DNA of 34,464 nt from an uncultured Blautia sp. Lineage in GTDB: Bacteria; Bacillota; Clostridia; Lachnospirales; Lachnospiraceae. Shown one piece after another: positions 15,935 through 23,414 of this stretch; position 1 is the stretch's first letter, and every line of letters begins with the position of its first letter. Below the pieces are notes generated by a model. It did not search any database, was not told the DNA's origin, and saw only the letters and a program-made list of their open reading frames with translations. The translations under genes were made by a program, and so were the position numbers. The DNA is taken from NCBI GenBank assembly GCA_900539145.1, contig UQAX01000028.1, positions 1 through 34,464 on the forward strand. The letters run 5' to 3'.

Positions 15935-16853
15935 TCTTTTCCTCCTCCTTCATTTTTTCTATCACTTCTTCCATTGTAGGTATGGAAGTTTGTGCTCCTT
16001 TGCGTGTCACCACAATTCCCGACACATAATTTCCAAATCGAATTGCCTCTCCATATTCCTTTCCTTTACTTAAAGCTAAAGTCAACGCTGCGGTAAAACT
16101 GTCACCTGCGGCGGTTGTGTCCACTGCTGTTACTTTTTGAGCTTTAAAATATTCCTCTGTGTCTTTTGTAACAAGTAAAGCTCCATCTCCTCCTAAAGTA
16201 ACAATCACCGTTTGAATTCCTTTTTCCAGCAATTCCTTAGCTCCTGAAATTAATTCCTCTCTTGTCACAAGTTTTTTTCCTGTTAAAGTCTGAAGCTCCG
16301 TCTCATTCGGTTTCACAATATGAAAACCTTTCAAAAACTGCTTTGACAAATTATTCTGTGCCGGTGCCGGATCTAAAACAACCAGTTTATCTTCTGCCAA
16401 AGTTTTTACATGTTCCACAACTTCAAGAGGAATTTCCAACTGCATAATAATAATATCCGCATCTTCAATTAAATTCCTATGTTTATCTATCATTTGTGTT
16501 GTCAGCTTATTGTTTGCTCCCTGTACAACAATGATACTGTTCTCTCCTTCTTCATCAACACTGATGAAAGCGTTTCCCGTTGGTACTCCGGAAATAACTT
16601 CAATTCCTGATGTTCCCACACCTACGCTTTGAAGATTTTCAATCAACATTTTTCCATACAAATCATCTCCCACTGCTCCAATCATGTCTACTTGTCCGCC
16701 TAATTTTCCAACAGCATAAGCCTGATTTGCACCTTTTCCTCCCGGAACAAGATTTACATCCTCTCCCAAAATTGTTTCACCTGAAAGTGGCATTTTCTTT
16801 ACGTTAATTACAAAATCCATATTCAGACTTCCGACCACTAATATATTACTCAC
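15912..16853 (-). CDS. rbsK: Ribokinase (PfkB family)
   Basis: This 313-residue PfkB-family kinase has the N-terminal Gly-rich signature PGGKGANQA (37-45), MIGAVGDDLYG, the KPNETE motif (181-186) and the C-terminal DTTAAGDSF signature (245-253) with catalytic Asp251. The usual DTxGAGD carries Ala in place of the first Gly. Ribokinases have this length and the MDF/NMDF start region. It phosphorylates ribose at O5, consuming the ribose released by the adjacent nucleoside hydrolase. The start is GTG at 16851-16853, with AAGGAG nine bases upstream. It is the first gene of the operon, behind a consensus promoter and a palindrome. A fructokinase or other sugar kinase is possible, but context favours ribose. 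Confidence 0.9.
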   Translation of the reverse strand: MSNILVVGSLNMDFVINVKKMPLSGETILGEDVNLVPGGKGANQAYAVGKLGGQVDMIGAVGDDLYGKMLIENLQSVGVGTSGIEVISGVPTGNAFISVDEEGENSIIVVQGANNKLTTQMIDKHRNLIEDADIIIMQLEIPLEVVEHVKTLAEDKLVVLDPAPAQNNLSKQFLKGFHIVKPNETELQTLTGKKLVTREELISGAKELLEKGIQTVIVTLGGDGALLVTKDTEEYFKAQKVTAVDTTAAGDSFTAALTLALSKGKEYGEAIRFGNYVSGIVVTRKGAQTSIPTMEEVIEKMKEEEKSEETNNY

Positions 16854-16875
16854 AATTTTTTCTCCTTTTATATTG

Positions 16876-16889
16876 GGAAAATATTTTCC
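16876..16889. promoter_or_regulatory. Perfect 14-bp palindrome, candidate operator of the nucleoside operon
   Basis: GGAAAATATTTTCC is its own reverse complement. It lies between the predicted transcription start (about 16904) and the ribokinase GTG at 16853, where a bound repressor would block elongation or initiation. The MarR protein at the end of the operon is the obvious candidate. No second copy was noticed in the window. Confidence 0.5.
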
Positions 16890-16910
16890 TAAATTGTTTT
16901 CTTTATCTAG

Positions 16911-16939
16911 AATATACCACTATCATATTTTGTAGTCAA
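16911..16939 (-). promoter_or_regulatory. Sigma-A promoter of the ribokinase-ECF operon
   Basis: On the minus strand TTGACT (16934-16939) and TATATT (16911-16916) are separated by 17 bp. The leader to the ribokinase start is about 50 nt, too short for a typical riboswitch, and contains the 14-bp palindrome. Confidence 0.78.
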
Positions 16940-17053
16940 GTTATTTTGTATATTTTGCACTTTTTCATATTTTTAACACATATTTTTTGTGTACTTTTAC
17001 AAGTATTGCAATTTGTCAGTGTGCATTCATGTTAGCCATTTTTCTCCCCAACT

Positions 17054-17102
17054 AAAAAAAGATGATACAGAACTGTCCTCAAACAATTCCATATCATCTT
17101 TT
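17054..17102 (-). terminator. Terminator of the V-ATPase operon
   Basis: AAAAGATGATA (17057-17067) and TATCATCTTTT (17092-17102) are perfect inverted arms with weak extra pairing inside the loop. On the minus strand the stem is followed by a run of seven T (17060-17054). It ends the operon nine bases after the atpD stop codon. Confidence 0.85.
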
Positions 17103-17111
17103 CTATTCTTT

Positions 17112-17783
17112 TTATTCCACCATGACCTCTTTTTCTTTATAATGATGCGCTTCTTCCAACATCATATCTTTTACCTTCATCAAACGAATTTGTGTACTTC
17201 TCTCGTTTTCATCAAGCTTCATGGTAATATACTTAATATTCTGTTGTGTCTCCGGAATAATAACATGCTCCAGAGCATTTACTCTGCGTCGTGTCTTCTC
17301 AATTTCAGAAGCCATTAACTGACAGGACTTCTCCACTTCCGCAAGCCTTAACATATCCGGCAAAATATCTGCCAGAGATTTCACAGCTCCGTCTAAATCC
17401 CCTGAGGTAAATGCGAAACCATAAGAATAAACATCATTTGCATCTGCGGTTCTGGTCTTTGTCTCAAAAACCGGAATATCCACACTCATAACATTTTTCT
17501 TCCCTGCTTCCAGATAAACCTCCTGCTTGGGAGACATTAAAGCTGTGTTTAATATCTGCTCAGACATACCTGCTTTTGCAATGACAAAGTTCTTATTTGC
17601 GGATAAAATTCCTGCCTCTACCTTCTGGCGCAGCGCCATGTTTTCCCTTACCAAATCAAGGAACTGTCTCATAAGCTCATCACGCTTATCCTTCAGAAGC
17701 TTATGCCCCTTTACCGCCGTTACCAGCTTCTTTTTCAATCGAGTAAGCTCCATTCTGGTAGGTGTTACCTGCGTAGATGCCAA
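17112..17783 (-). CDS. atpD: V-type ATPase subunit D (central stalk)
   Basis: The 223-residue protein opens with VTPTRMELTRLKKKLVTAVKGHKLLKDKRDELMRQF, the defining start of V/A-ATPase D subunits, and is largely alpha-helical with long coiled coils at both ends. It forms the rotor axle inside the A3B3 head, together with subunit F. The start is taken as TTG at 17781-17783 because GAGGTGAT lies just upstream and homologues begin with MA followed by this sequence. The ATG ten codons further in (MELTRL) would remove part of the conserved block. It is the last gene of the operon, 35 bp after atpB, and is followed by a strong terminator. Confidence 0.93.
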   Translation of the reverse strand: MASTQVTPTRMELTRLKKKLVTAVKGHKLLKDKRDELMRQFLDLVRENMALRQKVEAGILSANKNFVIAKAGMSEQILNTALMSPKQEVYLEAGKKNVMSVDIPVFETKTRTADANDVYSYGFAFTSGDLDGAVKSLADILPDMLRLAEVEKSCQLMASEIEKTRRRVNALEHVIIPETQQNIKYITMKLDENERSTQIRLMKVKDMMLEEAHHYKEKEVMVE

Positions 17784-17818
17784 AATATCACCTCTTTCTT
17801 ATTATTACAGAATTTACT

Positions 17819-19192
17819 TTAGAACTTTCCGTAATATTCATCTAAGAACTTATCATCAATACGTTTCAGCTCGCTTCTTGGAAGAATGGAAAGCAGTTTC
17901 CAGCCAATTCTCAGAGTTTCCTCAATATCACGGTTTGCCATATATCCCTGTGAAACGTATTCCTGCTCAAAGGCATCTGCAAATTTCGCATAAATAATGT
18001 CAATATCGGAAAGAGCTGCTTCACCTAAAATAACCATCAATTCTTTTGCTTCTTTGCCTCGTGCATAAGCTGCAAAAAGCTGGTTCATGGTATTGGAATG
18101 GTCTGCTCTTGTCTTTCCTTCACCGATACCTTTATCTTTCAGACGGGAAAGTGACGGTAATACATCGATTGGGGGCGTAACGCCTTTACGATATAATTCA
18201 CGACTCAAAATAATCTGACCTTCGGTAATATATCCTGTTAAGTCAGGAATTGGATGAGTTTTATCATCCTCAGGCATGGTCAGAATTGGTATCATGGTAA
18301 TACTTCCCTTTTTGCCTTTCTGACGTCCGGCTCTTTCATACATCGTTGCAAGGTCGGTATACATGTAACCAGGATAACCTCTACGTCCCGGTACTTCCTT
18401 ACGGGCTGCGGATACCTCACGAAGGGCATCTGCATAGTTTGTGATATCGGTTAAAATAACCAATACGTGCATATCTTTTTCAAATGCAAGATATTCTGCT
18501 GCTGTCAGCGCCATTTTCGGTGTTGCAATACGCTCAACAGCCGGGTCATTTGCCAGATTGATAAATAATACCGTTCTGTCAATAGCGCCTGTTTCTTTAA
18601 AACTCTCTGTAAAGAAGTTCGCTTCCTCGAAAGTGATACCCATAGCCGCAAATACAACGGCAAAGTTCTCTCCTGAACCACGTACCTTTGCCTGTCTTGC
18701 AATCTGAGCTGCAAGCTGTGCATGAGGCAGACCGGATGCGGAGAAGATAGGAAGCTTCTGTCCACGAACCAGTGTGTTCAAACCATCAATGGCAGAAACA
18801 CCTGTCTGAATAAATTCTTCCGGATAGCTTCTTGCAGCCGGGTTCATAGGAAGACCGTTGATATCCATTCTGGCATCCGGCAAAATTTCCGGACCGTCAT
18901 CAATCGGACGTCCCAAACCGTCAAAGACACGTCCCAGCATATCCTCAGATACACCAAGCTCCATACTTCTTCCTAAGAAACGAACCTTGCTGTTTGAAAG
19001 GTTAATACCTGTGGAGCTTTCAAAAAGCTGTACCAGAGCATTACTTCCGTCAATTTCAAGTACACGGCAGCGACGTGTTTCGCCGTTTGCCAGTTCAATT
19101 TCACCCAGTTCATCAAAATGAACGTTTTCAACGCCACGAACCAACATAAGAGGTCCGGCAACTTCCTGTATTGTTCTATATTCCTTTGGCAT
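17819..19192 (-). CDS. atpB: V-type ATPase subunit B (non-catalytic)
   Basis: This 457-residue subunit matches V/A-ATPase B along its length: GPLMLVRGVENVHFDELGEI at the N-terminal barrel, IQTGVSAIDGLNTLVRGQKLPIFSASGLPH in the nucleotide domain (no canonical P-loop, as expected), GRRGYPGYMYTDLATMYERAGR, and a helical C-terminal region. It alternates with subunit A to form the hexameric head and contributes the Arg finger near the A-B interface. Its ATG shares one base with the atpA stop codon (TAATG), indicating tight translational coupling. Product size and gene position equal those of E. hirae NtpB. Confidence 0.96.
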   Translation of the reverse strand: MPKEYRTIQEVAGPLMLVRGVENVHFDELGEIELANGETRRCRVLEIDGSNALVQLFESSTGINLSNSKVRFLGRSMELGVSEDMLGRVFDGLGRPIDDGPEILPDARMDINGLPMNPAARSYPEEFIQTGVSAIDGLNTLVRGQKLPIFSASGLPHAQLAAQIARQAKVRGSGENFAVVFAAMGITFEEANFFTESFKETGAIDRTVLFINLANDPAVERIATPKMALTAAEYLAFEKDMHVLVILTDITNYADALREVSAARKEVPGRRGYPGYMYTDLATMYERAGRQKGKKGSITMIPILTMPEDDKTHPIPDLTGYITEGQIILSRELYRKGVTPPIDVLPSLSRLKDKGIGEGKTRADHSNTMNQLFAAYARGKEAKELMVILGEAALSDIDIIYAKFADAFEQEYVSQGYMANRDIEETLRIGWKLLSILPRSELKRIDDKFLDEYYGKF

Positions 19193-20958
19193 TAGAAGTC
19201 CTCCTTCCCTGTTATATTGGAAATTTCTTTTGCAAGCTGTTCTAATACAGCTTTATATTCTTCATCCAAATTTTCTTCTAACACATATTTAAAACGTCCG
19301 ATTTTCTCACGAACATCAAGTTTTACTAAATCCTGAATATTTGCGCCTTTTTCCAGAGCTTCCACACCCTGCTCATAGTATGCAACTACCAGCTTCATTA
19401 ACAGATACTGTTTTTTCAAAGAGCTGTAAGTGTCCACTTCATGGAAAGAGTTCTGGTGCAAAAAGTCCTCACGGATAGAGCGTGCTGCTTCCATTTTCAG
19501 ACGATCGCCTGCTGATAAAGCATCCATACCAACCATCTTAACGATTTCCTCCAGCTCTGCTTCATCCTGTAAAAGGCTCATCATTTTCTGACGTCCTGCC
19601 ATCCAGTCCGGTGCAACCTTCTCATTAAACCATTTCTCCATATTGTCAAGATATAAGGAGTAGCTGGTAAGCCAGTTAATTGCAGGGAAATGTCTCTTGT
19701 ATGCAAGAGAAGAGTCCAAGCCCCAGAATACCTTTACAATACGAAGAGTTGCCTGAGATACCGGCTCGGAAATATCACCACCCGGAGGAGATACTGCACC
19801 GATTACAGACAATGCTCCCTCTCTCTTATCTTTTCCAAGAGAAATTACATGTCCGGCTCTTTCATAGAACTGTGCCAGACGAGAACCGAGGTATGCAGGA
19901 TATCCTTCTTCACCCGGCATTTCCTCCAGACGTCCTGACATCTCTCGAAGAGCCTCTGCCCAACGGGAAGTGGAGTCTGCCATAAGTGCAACAGAATAAC
20001 CCATATCACGGAAATATTCTGCAATGGTAATACCTGTGTAAATAGATGCTTCACGGGCAGCAACCGGCATATCGGAGGTATTGGCAATCAATACTGTTCT
20101 TTCCATCAAGGACTGTCCTGTTTTCGGGTCTTTCAGTTCAGGGAACTCATTTAATACGTCTGTCATCTCGTTTCCACGTTCACCGCAGCCGATATAAACC
20201 ACGATGTCCGCCTCTGCCCATTTTGCCAGCTGATGCTGAATAACTGTTTTTCCGCTTCCGAAAGGCCCCGGAACAGCGGCAACACCACCTTTAGCAATCG
20301 GGAAGAAGGTGTCAACAACACGCTGTCCTGTTACAAGAGGCATTTCCGGCGGAAGCTTTTTCAGATACGGACGACCTCTACGAACCGGCCATTTCTGCAT
20401 CATCGTCAGCTCTTTATCACCCTGCTCTGTTGCAATCACAGCAACAACATCTTCAACGGTAAATTCTCCTGCTTTGATTTCTTTTACCGTACCGCTCATG
20501 CCGTAAGGCACCATAATCTTATGATTTACGACGATAGTTTCCTGAACCGTACCAATGATATCGCCATTTTCTACATGGTCTCCGGCTTTCACAGTGGGAA
20601 CAAAATTCCACTTTAAGTTTCTCTTTAAAGAAGGAACCTCCACACCTCTTTTTAAGTTTGTTCCGCAGACCTTCATAATATCATCCAGCGGACGCTGAAT
20701 ACCGTCATAAATACTGGTAATCAGACCCGGTCCCAATTCAACAGACAGCGGAGCTTCTGTGGACTCTACCGGCTCTCCCGGACCAAGACCTGAAGTTTCT
20801 TCATATACCTGAATTGACGCTTCATCTCCGTGCATTTCAATGATTTCACCAATCAAACGCTGATTGCTGACACGAACAACGTCAAACATATTTGCATCAC
20901 GCATGCCCTCTGCAATAACCAGCGGACCTGCTACTTTTTTAATTATACCTTTGCTCAT
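19192..20958 (-). CDS. atpA: V-type ATPase subunit A (catalytic)
   Basis: The 588-residue catalytic subunit has the P-loop GPFGSGKT (231-238), the bulge domain unique to A subunits (about 115-190), GCGERGNEMTDVL, MADSTSRWAEALREMSGRLEEMPGEEGYPAYLGSRLA and the SPPGGDISEPV loop. It hydrolyses or makes ATP at the A/B interface. A GTG two codons upstream (20964) lies only a few bases from AGGTGAT, whereas the ATG at 20958 is eight bases away and gives MSKG, so the ATG is preferred. It follows atpF by 20 bp and overlaps atpB by one base. Everything needed for catalysis seems intact. Confidence 0.96.
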   Translation of the reverse strand: MSKGIIKKVAGPLVIAEGMRDANMFDVVRVSNQRLIGEIIEMHGDEASIQVYEETSGLGPGEPVESTEAPLSVELGPGLITSIYDGIQRPLDDIMKVCGTNLKRGVEVPSLKRNLKWNFVPTVKAGDHVENGDIIGTVQETIVVNHKIMVPYGMSGTVKEIKAGEFTVEDVVAVIATEQGDKELTMMQKWPVRRGRPYLKKLPPEMPLVTGQRVVDTFFPIAKGGVAAVPGPFGSGKTVIQHQLAKWAEADIVVYIGCGERGNEMTDVLNEFPELKDPKTGQSLMERTVLIANTSDMPVAAREASIYTGITIAEYFRDMGYSVALMADSTSRWAEALREMSGRLEEMPGEEGYPAYLGSRLAQFYERAGHVISLGKDKREGALSVIGAVSPPGGDISEPVSQATLRIVKVFWGLDSSLAYKRHFPAINWLTSYSLYLDNMEKWFNEKVAPDWMAGRQKMMSLLQDEAELEEIVKMVGMDALSAGDRLKMEAARSIREDFLHQNSFHEVDTYSSLKKQYLLMKLVVAYYEQGVEALEKGANIQDLVKLDVREKIGRFKYVLEENLDEEYKAVLEQLAKEISNITGKEDF

Positions 20959-20978
20959 GGCCACGCATCACCTGCTTT

Positions 20979-21299
20979 CTAATTATTACTGAATAGAATA
21001 TCAGAGCCTACTGCCTGTTCCACAGAATTTTTTACGCCCTGCACACCGTCTCCGGTATTTCCTGACACGCCGGGAATTTGAATAATCGCCGGTAAAATTC
21101 TCTCCTGATATTTTTCTATTACACTTTTGCACTCGGCAGCCAACGCTTCCGTAATATAGATAATCCCATATTCGTGACTGGCAAGTGCCTCTATTTTTTC
21201 TTCTGCCTCTTTACGGTCGGCCACCGGGAATGTATCAAGACCCAGCGCAGCAAATCCGTATATACTGTCATAATCGCCTACAACTGCAATCTTATACAT
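20979..21299 (-). CDS. atpF: V-type ATPase subunit F
   Basis: This 106-residue protein has the Rossmann-like opening MYKIAVVGDYDSIYGFAALGLDTFPV and the GIIYITEALA strand typical of V/A-ATPase F (NtpG of E. hirae). It also has the IIQIPGVSGNTGDGVQGVKNSVEQAVG tail. It binds the D subunit to complete the rotor shaft and influences regulation of hydrolysis. The gene overlaps atpC by eight bases, so its translation is likely coupled, and is followed by atpA after 20 bp. Confidence 0.93.
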   Translation of the reverse strand: MYKIAVVGDYDSIYGFAALGLDTFPVADRKEAEEKIEALASHEYGIIYITEALAAECKSVIEKYQERILPAIIQIPGVSGNTGDGVQGVKNSVEQAVGSDILFSNN

Positions 21300-22269
21300 A
21301 CATTTCCCTTACCCTTTCTCGGATTGACTCCTCAGAAAAACCGTTTTGCTTTCCTGAGAGAATAATTCGCACCGTTTTTATTTCATTTTCCCTTGCCAGC
21401 ACATAAGCTACCAAAGGTCCTACTGAAAATGACTCATATTTCTGCGGCTGCATCGCCTGCATCATACGGTTGTCGCACCATCTTTCAAATGCGGAGGAAG
21501 ACTCTGCAATCGCCTGCCCTCCTTCTGCATAAGCAGTGCCGGATAAATATTCCGTAACTGCCTCCATACCTGCTGCGGCTGCTTTTGCCAGCTGGTCTAC
21601 ATTTATAGATTTACATGGAGCCATTGCACGCTTCATAAATTCAATAGTCTTTGCGGTCTTTTGTGAGCGCACTGCAATTTTAATATCTGCAATAGCAACA
21701 ACAGACTCAGCATACTCTTTAATAATGCTGTCTTTTGCTGCCTCACCGGCTGCATAAATAGCATCCAATGCCGCTCTGTCGATAATCACATCGCACAGCT
21801 GCCCGTCTCCCGTATGCAGCAAGGTTTCATAAGCTTCTCTTGCCGCACCTGCCATGTTTTCCGGAAATCTGGAAAATTCTTTATTTTTAATAATTTCCAG
21901 CATCTCCTTAGGACTAATCTTCGTATCTTCATAATAAATATTCAGATTTTGATTATCCTTTCCGGAGCAGGCATCTTTAATCGCTGCTTTCAGATTGTGA
22001 AAGAGATTTGGATAGGAAAGTACATCAAAAACAGACATATCCACCCCTAAATCCTTCATGGTCTCCCATATTTTTTCTGTCTCTCTTTCTAAAATTGCCT
22101 CTGCACTTCCTGCCGTATCATTATCTCCCCAGCCCTTTTCCTGTAAAATCTGAATACATTGTTCCTCTGTATCACAGGCAATCAACTGGTCTATAATCTG
22201 GGAAGTAAATAATGACGTTTCCAGCGCACGTATTCTCGCAACCGCATAGGTATACTTTGTGTCAAACAA
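21292..22269 (-). CDS. atpC: V-type ATPase subunit C (AC39/d family)
   Basis: The 325-residue protein begins YTYAVARIRALETSLFTSQIIDQLIAC, the standard start of the AC39/d-type subunit, and is all-helical with repeated short helices (SYPNLFHNLKAAIKDAC, FVKRAMAPCKSINVDQLAKA-like middle). It forms the funnel that joins the central stalk to the membrane ring. The start codon is TTG at 22267-22269, seven bases after an AAGGAGG site, and no ATG lies nearby. Its 3' end overlaps atpF. It corresponds to NtpC, with usual family length of about 330-350. Confidence 0.92.
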   Translation of the reverse strand: MFDTKYTYAVARIRALETSLFTSQIIDQLIACDTEEQCIQILQEKGWGDNDTAGSAEAILERETEKIWETMKDLGVDMSVFDVLSYPNLFHNLKAAIKDACSGKDNQNLNIYYEDTKISPKEMLEIIKNKEFSRFPENMAGAAREAYETLLHTGDGQLCDVIIDRAALDAIYAAGEAAKDSIIKEYAESVVAIADIKIAVRSQKTAKTIEFMKRAMAPCKSINVDQLAKAAAAGMEAVTEYLSGTAYAEGGQAIAESSSAFERWCDNRMMQAMQPQKYESFSVGPLVAYVLARENEIKTVRIILSGKQNGFSEESIRERVREMYV

Positions 22270-22295
22270 ATCAATTCCTCCTTTTTGCGGTTATG

Positions 22296-22889
22296 CTATG
22301 AAAATAATAAACTATGAACTTTATCAGAAAGCTCATCCTTCTGAGAATGAAACATTGCCTTAAATGTACAATTCTCCTCAATGCCTCCATATACAAGAAC
22401 AAAGCCGCCTTTTACATTTCTGGTTTCCTTGGAAATAGTAAGCGCTCCGCCCTTTTCCTTTGCAATACCTTTGATTTCTTCTTCAAAGCCCGGTGTCATC
22501 TTTTCCAAATCTTCCTTGGAGAAGCAAATTTCTCCTTCTTCCGGAAGAACATATTTATAGAGCATTTTTCGAAGCATTCCAAAATATGTGGTTTCGTCTG
22601 CGCTGATTAAGGTTTCATAAGCCTTTTCAAGCACTTCTGAAATAATTTCCTGCTTTGCCTCTAAAAGAGCTTTTCTTCTCTGTAACGCACAGGAAGACTC
22701 AGAGCGCTCCGCAAGACTTTTCACTTCTTCCTCTGCGTTTTGAGCAATACGGCTGCATTCTGCTTCTGCTCTTTTCTTTGCTTCGGCAAGAATTTCGTCT
22801 GCCTCTTTTCTCGTCTCCTCGAGAATTTTTTCTGCGCAAGTATGGGCTTCTTCAAGAATCTGGCTTTTCATTTTTTCTAATCCAGTCAT
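22296..22889 (-). CDS. atpE: V-type ATPase subunit E (peripheral stalk)
   Basis: This 197-residue protein has a charged N-terminal coiled coil (about 5-95, rich in EEAHTCAEKILEET and AEAKKRAEAEC heptads) and a compact C-terminal domain that ends with GGFVLVYGGIEENCTF near residue 173, the classic E-subunit motif. It pairs with the H (G) subunit to make the peripheral stalk that braces the head against subunit I. AAAGGAG lies eight bases before the ATG. The 48-bp gap after atpK is the longest space between subunit genes and shows no clear hairpin. Confidence 0.92.
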   Translation of the reverse strand: MTGLEKMKSQILEEAHTCAEKILEETRKEADEILAEAKKRAEAECSRIAQNAEEEVKSLAERSESSCALQRRKALLEAKQEIISEVLEKAYETLISADETTYFGMLRKMLYKYVLPEEGEICFSKEDLEKMTPGFEEEIKGIAKEKGGALTISKETRNVKGGFVLVYGGIEENCTFKAMFHSQKDELSDKVHSLLFS

Positions 22890-22937
22890 TCTTCGCTCTC
22901 CTTTACTTATTCCATCTTTTTCAAAACTGCCCTAATC

Positions 22938-23414
22938 TTAGAACTGAAGGTTTGTTACAGACAGAATAGAAATCAGAAGCGCTAAAATCGCATAAGTTTC
23001 AACCATTGCCGGGAAAAGCATTGCTTTACCGAACTGTTCCGGTTTCTTTGCAACAATTCCAATAGCTGCTGCGGAAGTCATTCCCTGATATTTACCGGAA
23101 ATCAAACCAACAATACCGATAGGAAGACATGCTGCCAATACCAATAATCCCTGCTGCGGTGTCAGTTCAAGCATTCCGCCGCCCAATAATCCGATTTTTG
23201 ATAAAGTAATAAATCCAACCAGCAAACCGTAGATACCCTGTGTACCCGGAAGCAGCTGCATAATCAATACTTTTGCAAACTTGGAAGGATCTTCAGAAAC
23301 AACTCCGGAAGCAGCCTGACCTGCAATACCAACACCGATTGCAGAACCTGCACCTGATAAAAATACTGCTACTGCTGCACCTAATAATGCGTAAACAATT
23401 CCTAAATGACTCAT
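22938..23414 (-). CDS. atpK: V-type ATPase subunit K (rotor ring), Na+-type
   Basis: The 158-residue subunit is a fused pair of two-helix hairpins, giving four membrane helices. The first hairpin carries LLPGTQGIYG (55-64) with Gln59, the second has the ion-carrying Glu139 in AMVETYA. The five Na+ ligands of E. hirae NtpK (a Leu carbonyl, Thr, Gln, Gln110 and Glu139) have counterparts at Leu55, Thr58, Gln59, Gln110 and Glu139, so Na+ is the likely coupling ion. Its ATG overlaps the atpI stop by four bases (ATGA). It forms the rotating ring driven by ATP hydrolysis, or driving synthesis in reverse. The Na+ assignment is inference from residue identity. Confidence 0.94.
   Translation of the reverse strand: MSHLGIVYALLGAAVAVFLSGAGSAIGVGIAGQAASGVVSEDPSKFAKVLIMQLLPGTQGIYGLLVGFITLSKIGLLGGGMLELTPQQGLLVLAACLPIGIVGLISGKYQGMTSAAAIGIVAKKPEQFGKAMLFPAMVETYAILALLISILSVTNLQF

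Noticed and set aside
16854..16990. Riboswitch upstream of the ECF/nucleoside operon
   Set aside because: The predicted leader is only about 50 nt and shows only a short palindrome, with no multi-stem structure or known aptamer motif.
17527..20616. Plus-strand open frames of 60-156 codons opposite the V-ATPase A, B and D genes
   Set aside because: They lie antisense to strongly conserved subunit genes, lack ribosome sites and show no family motifs; they are frame shadows of coding DNA.
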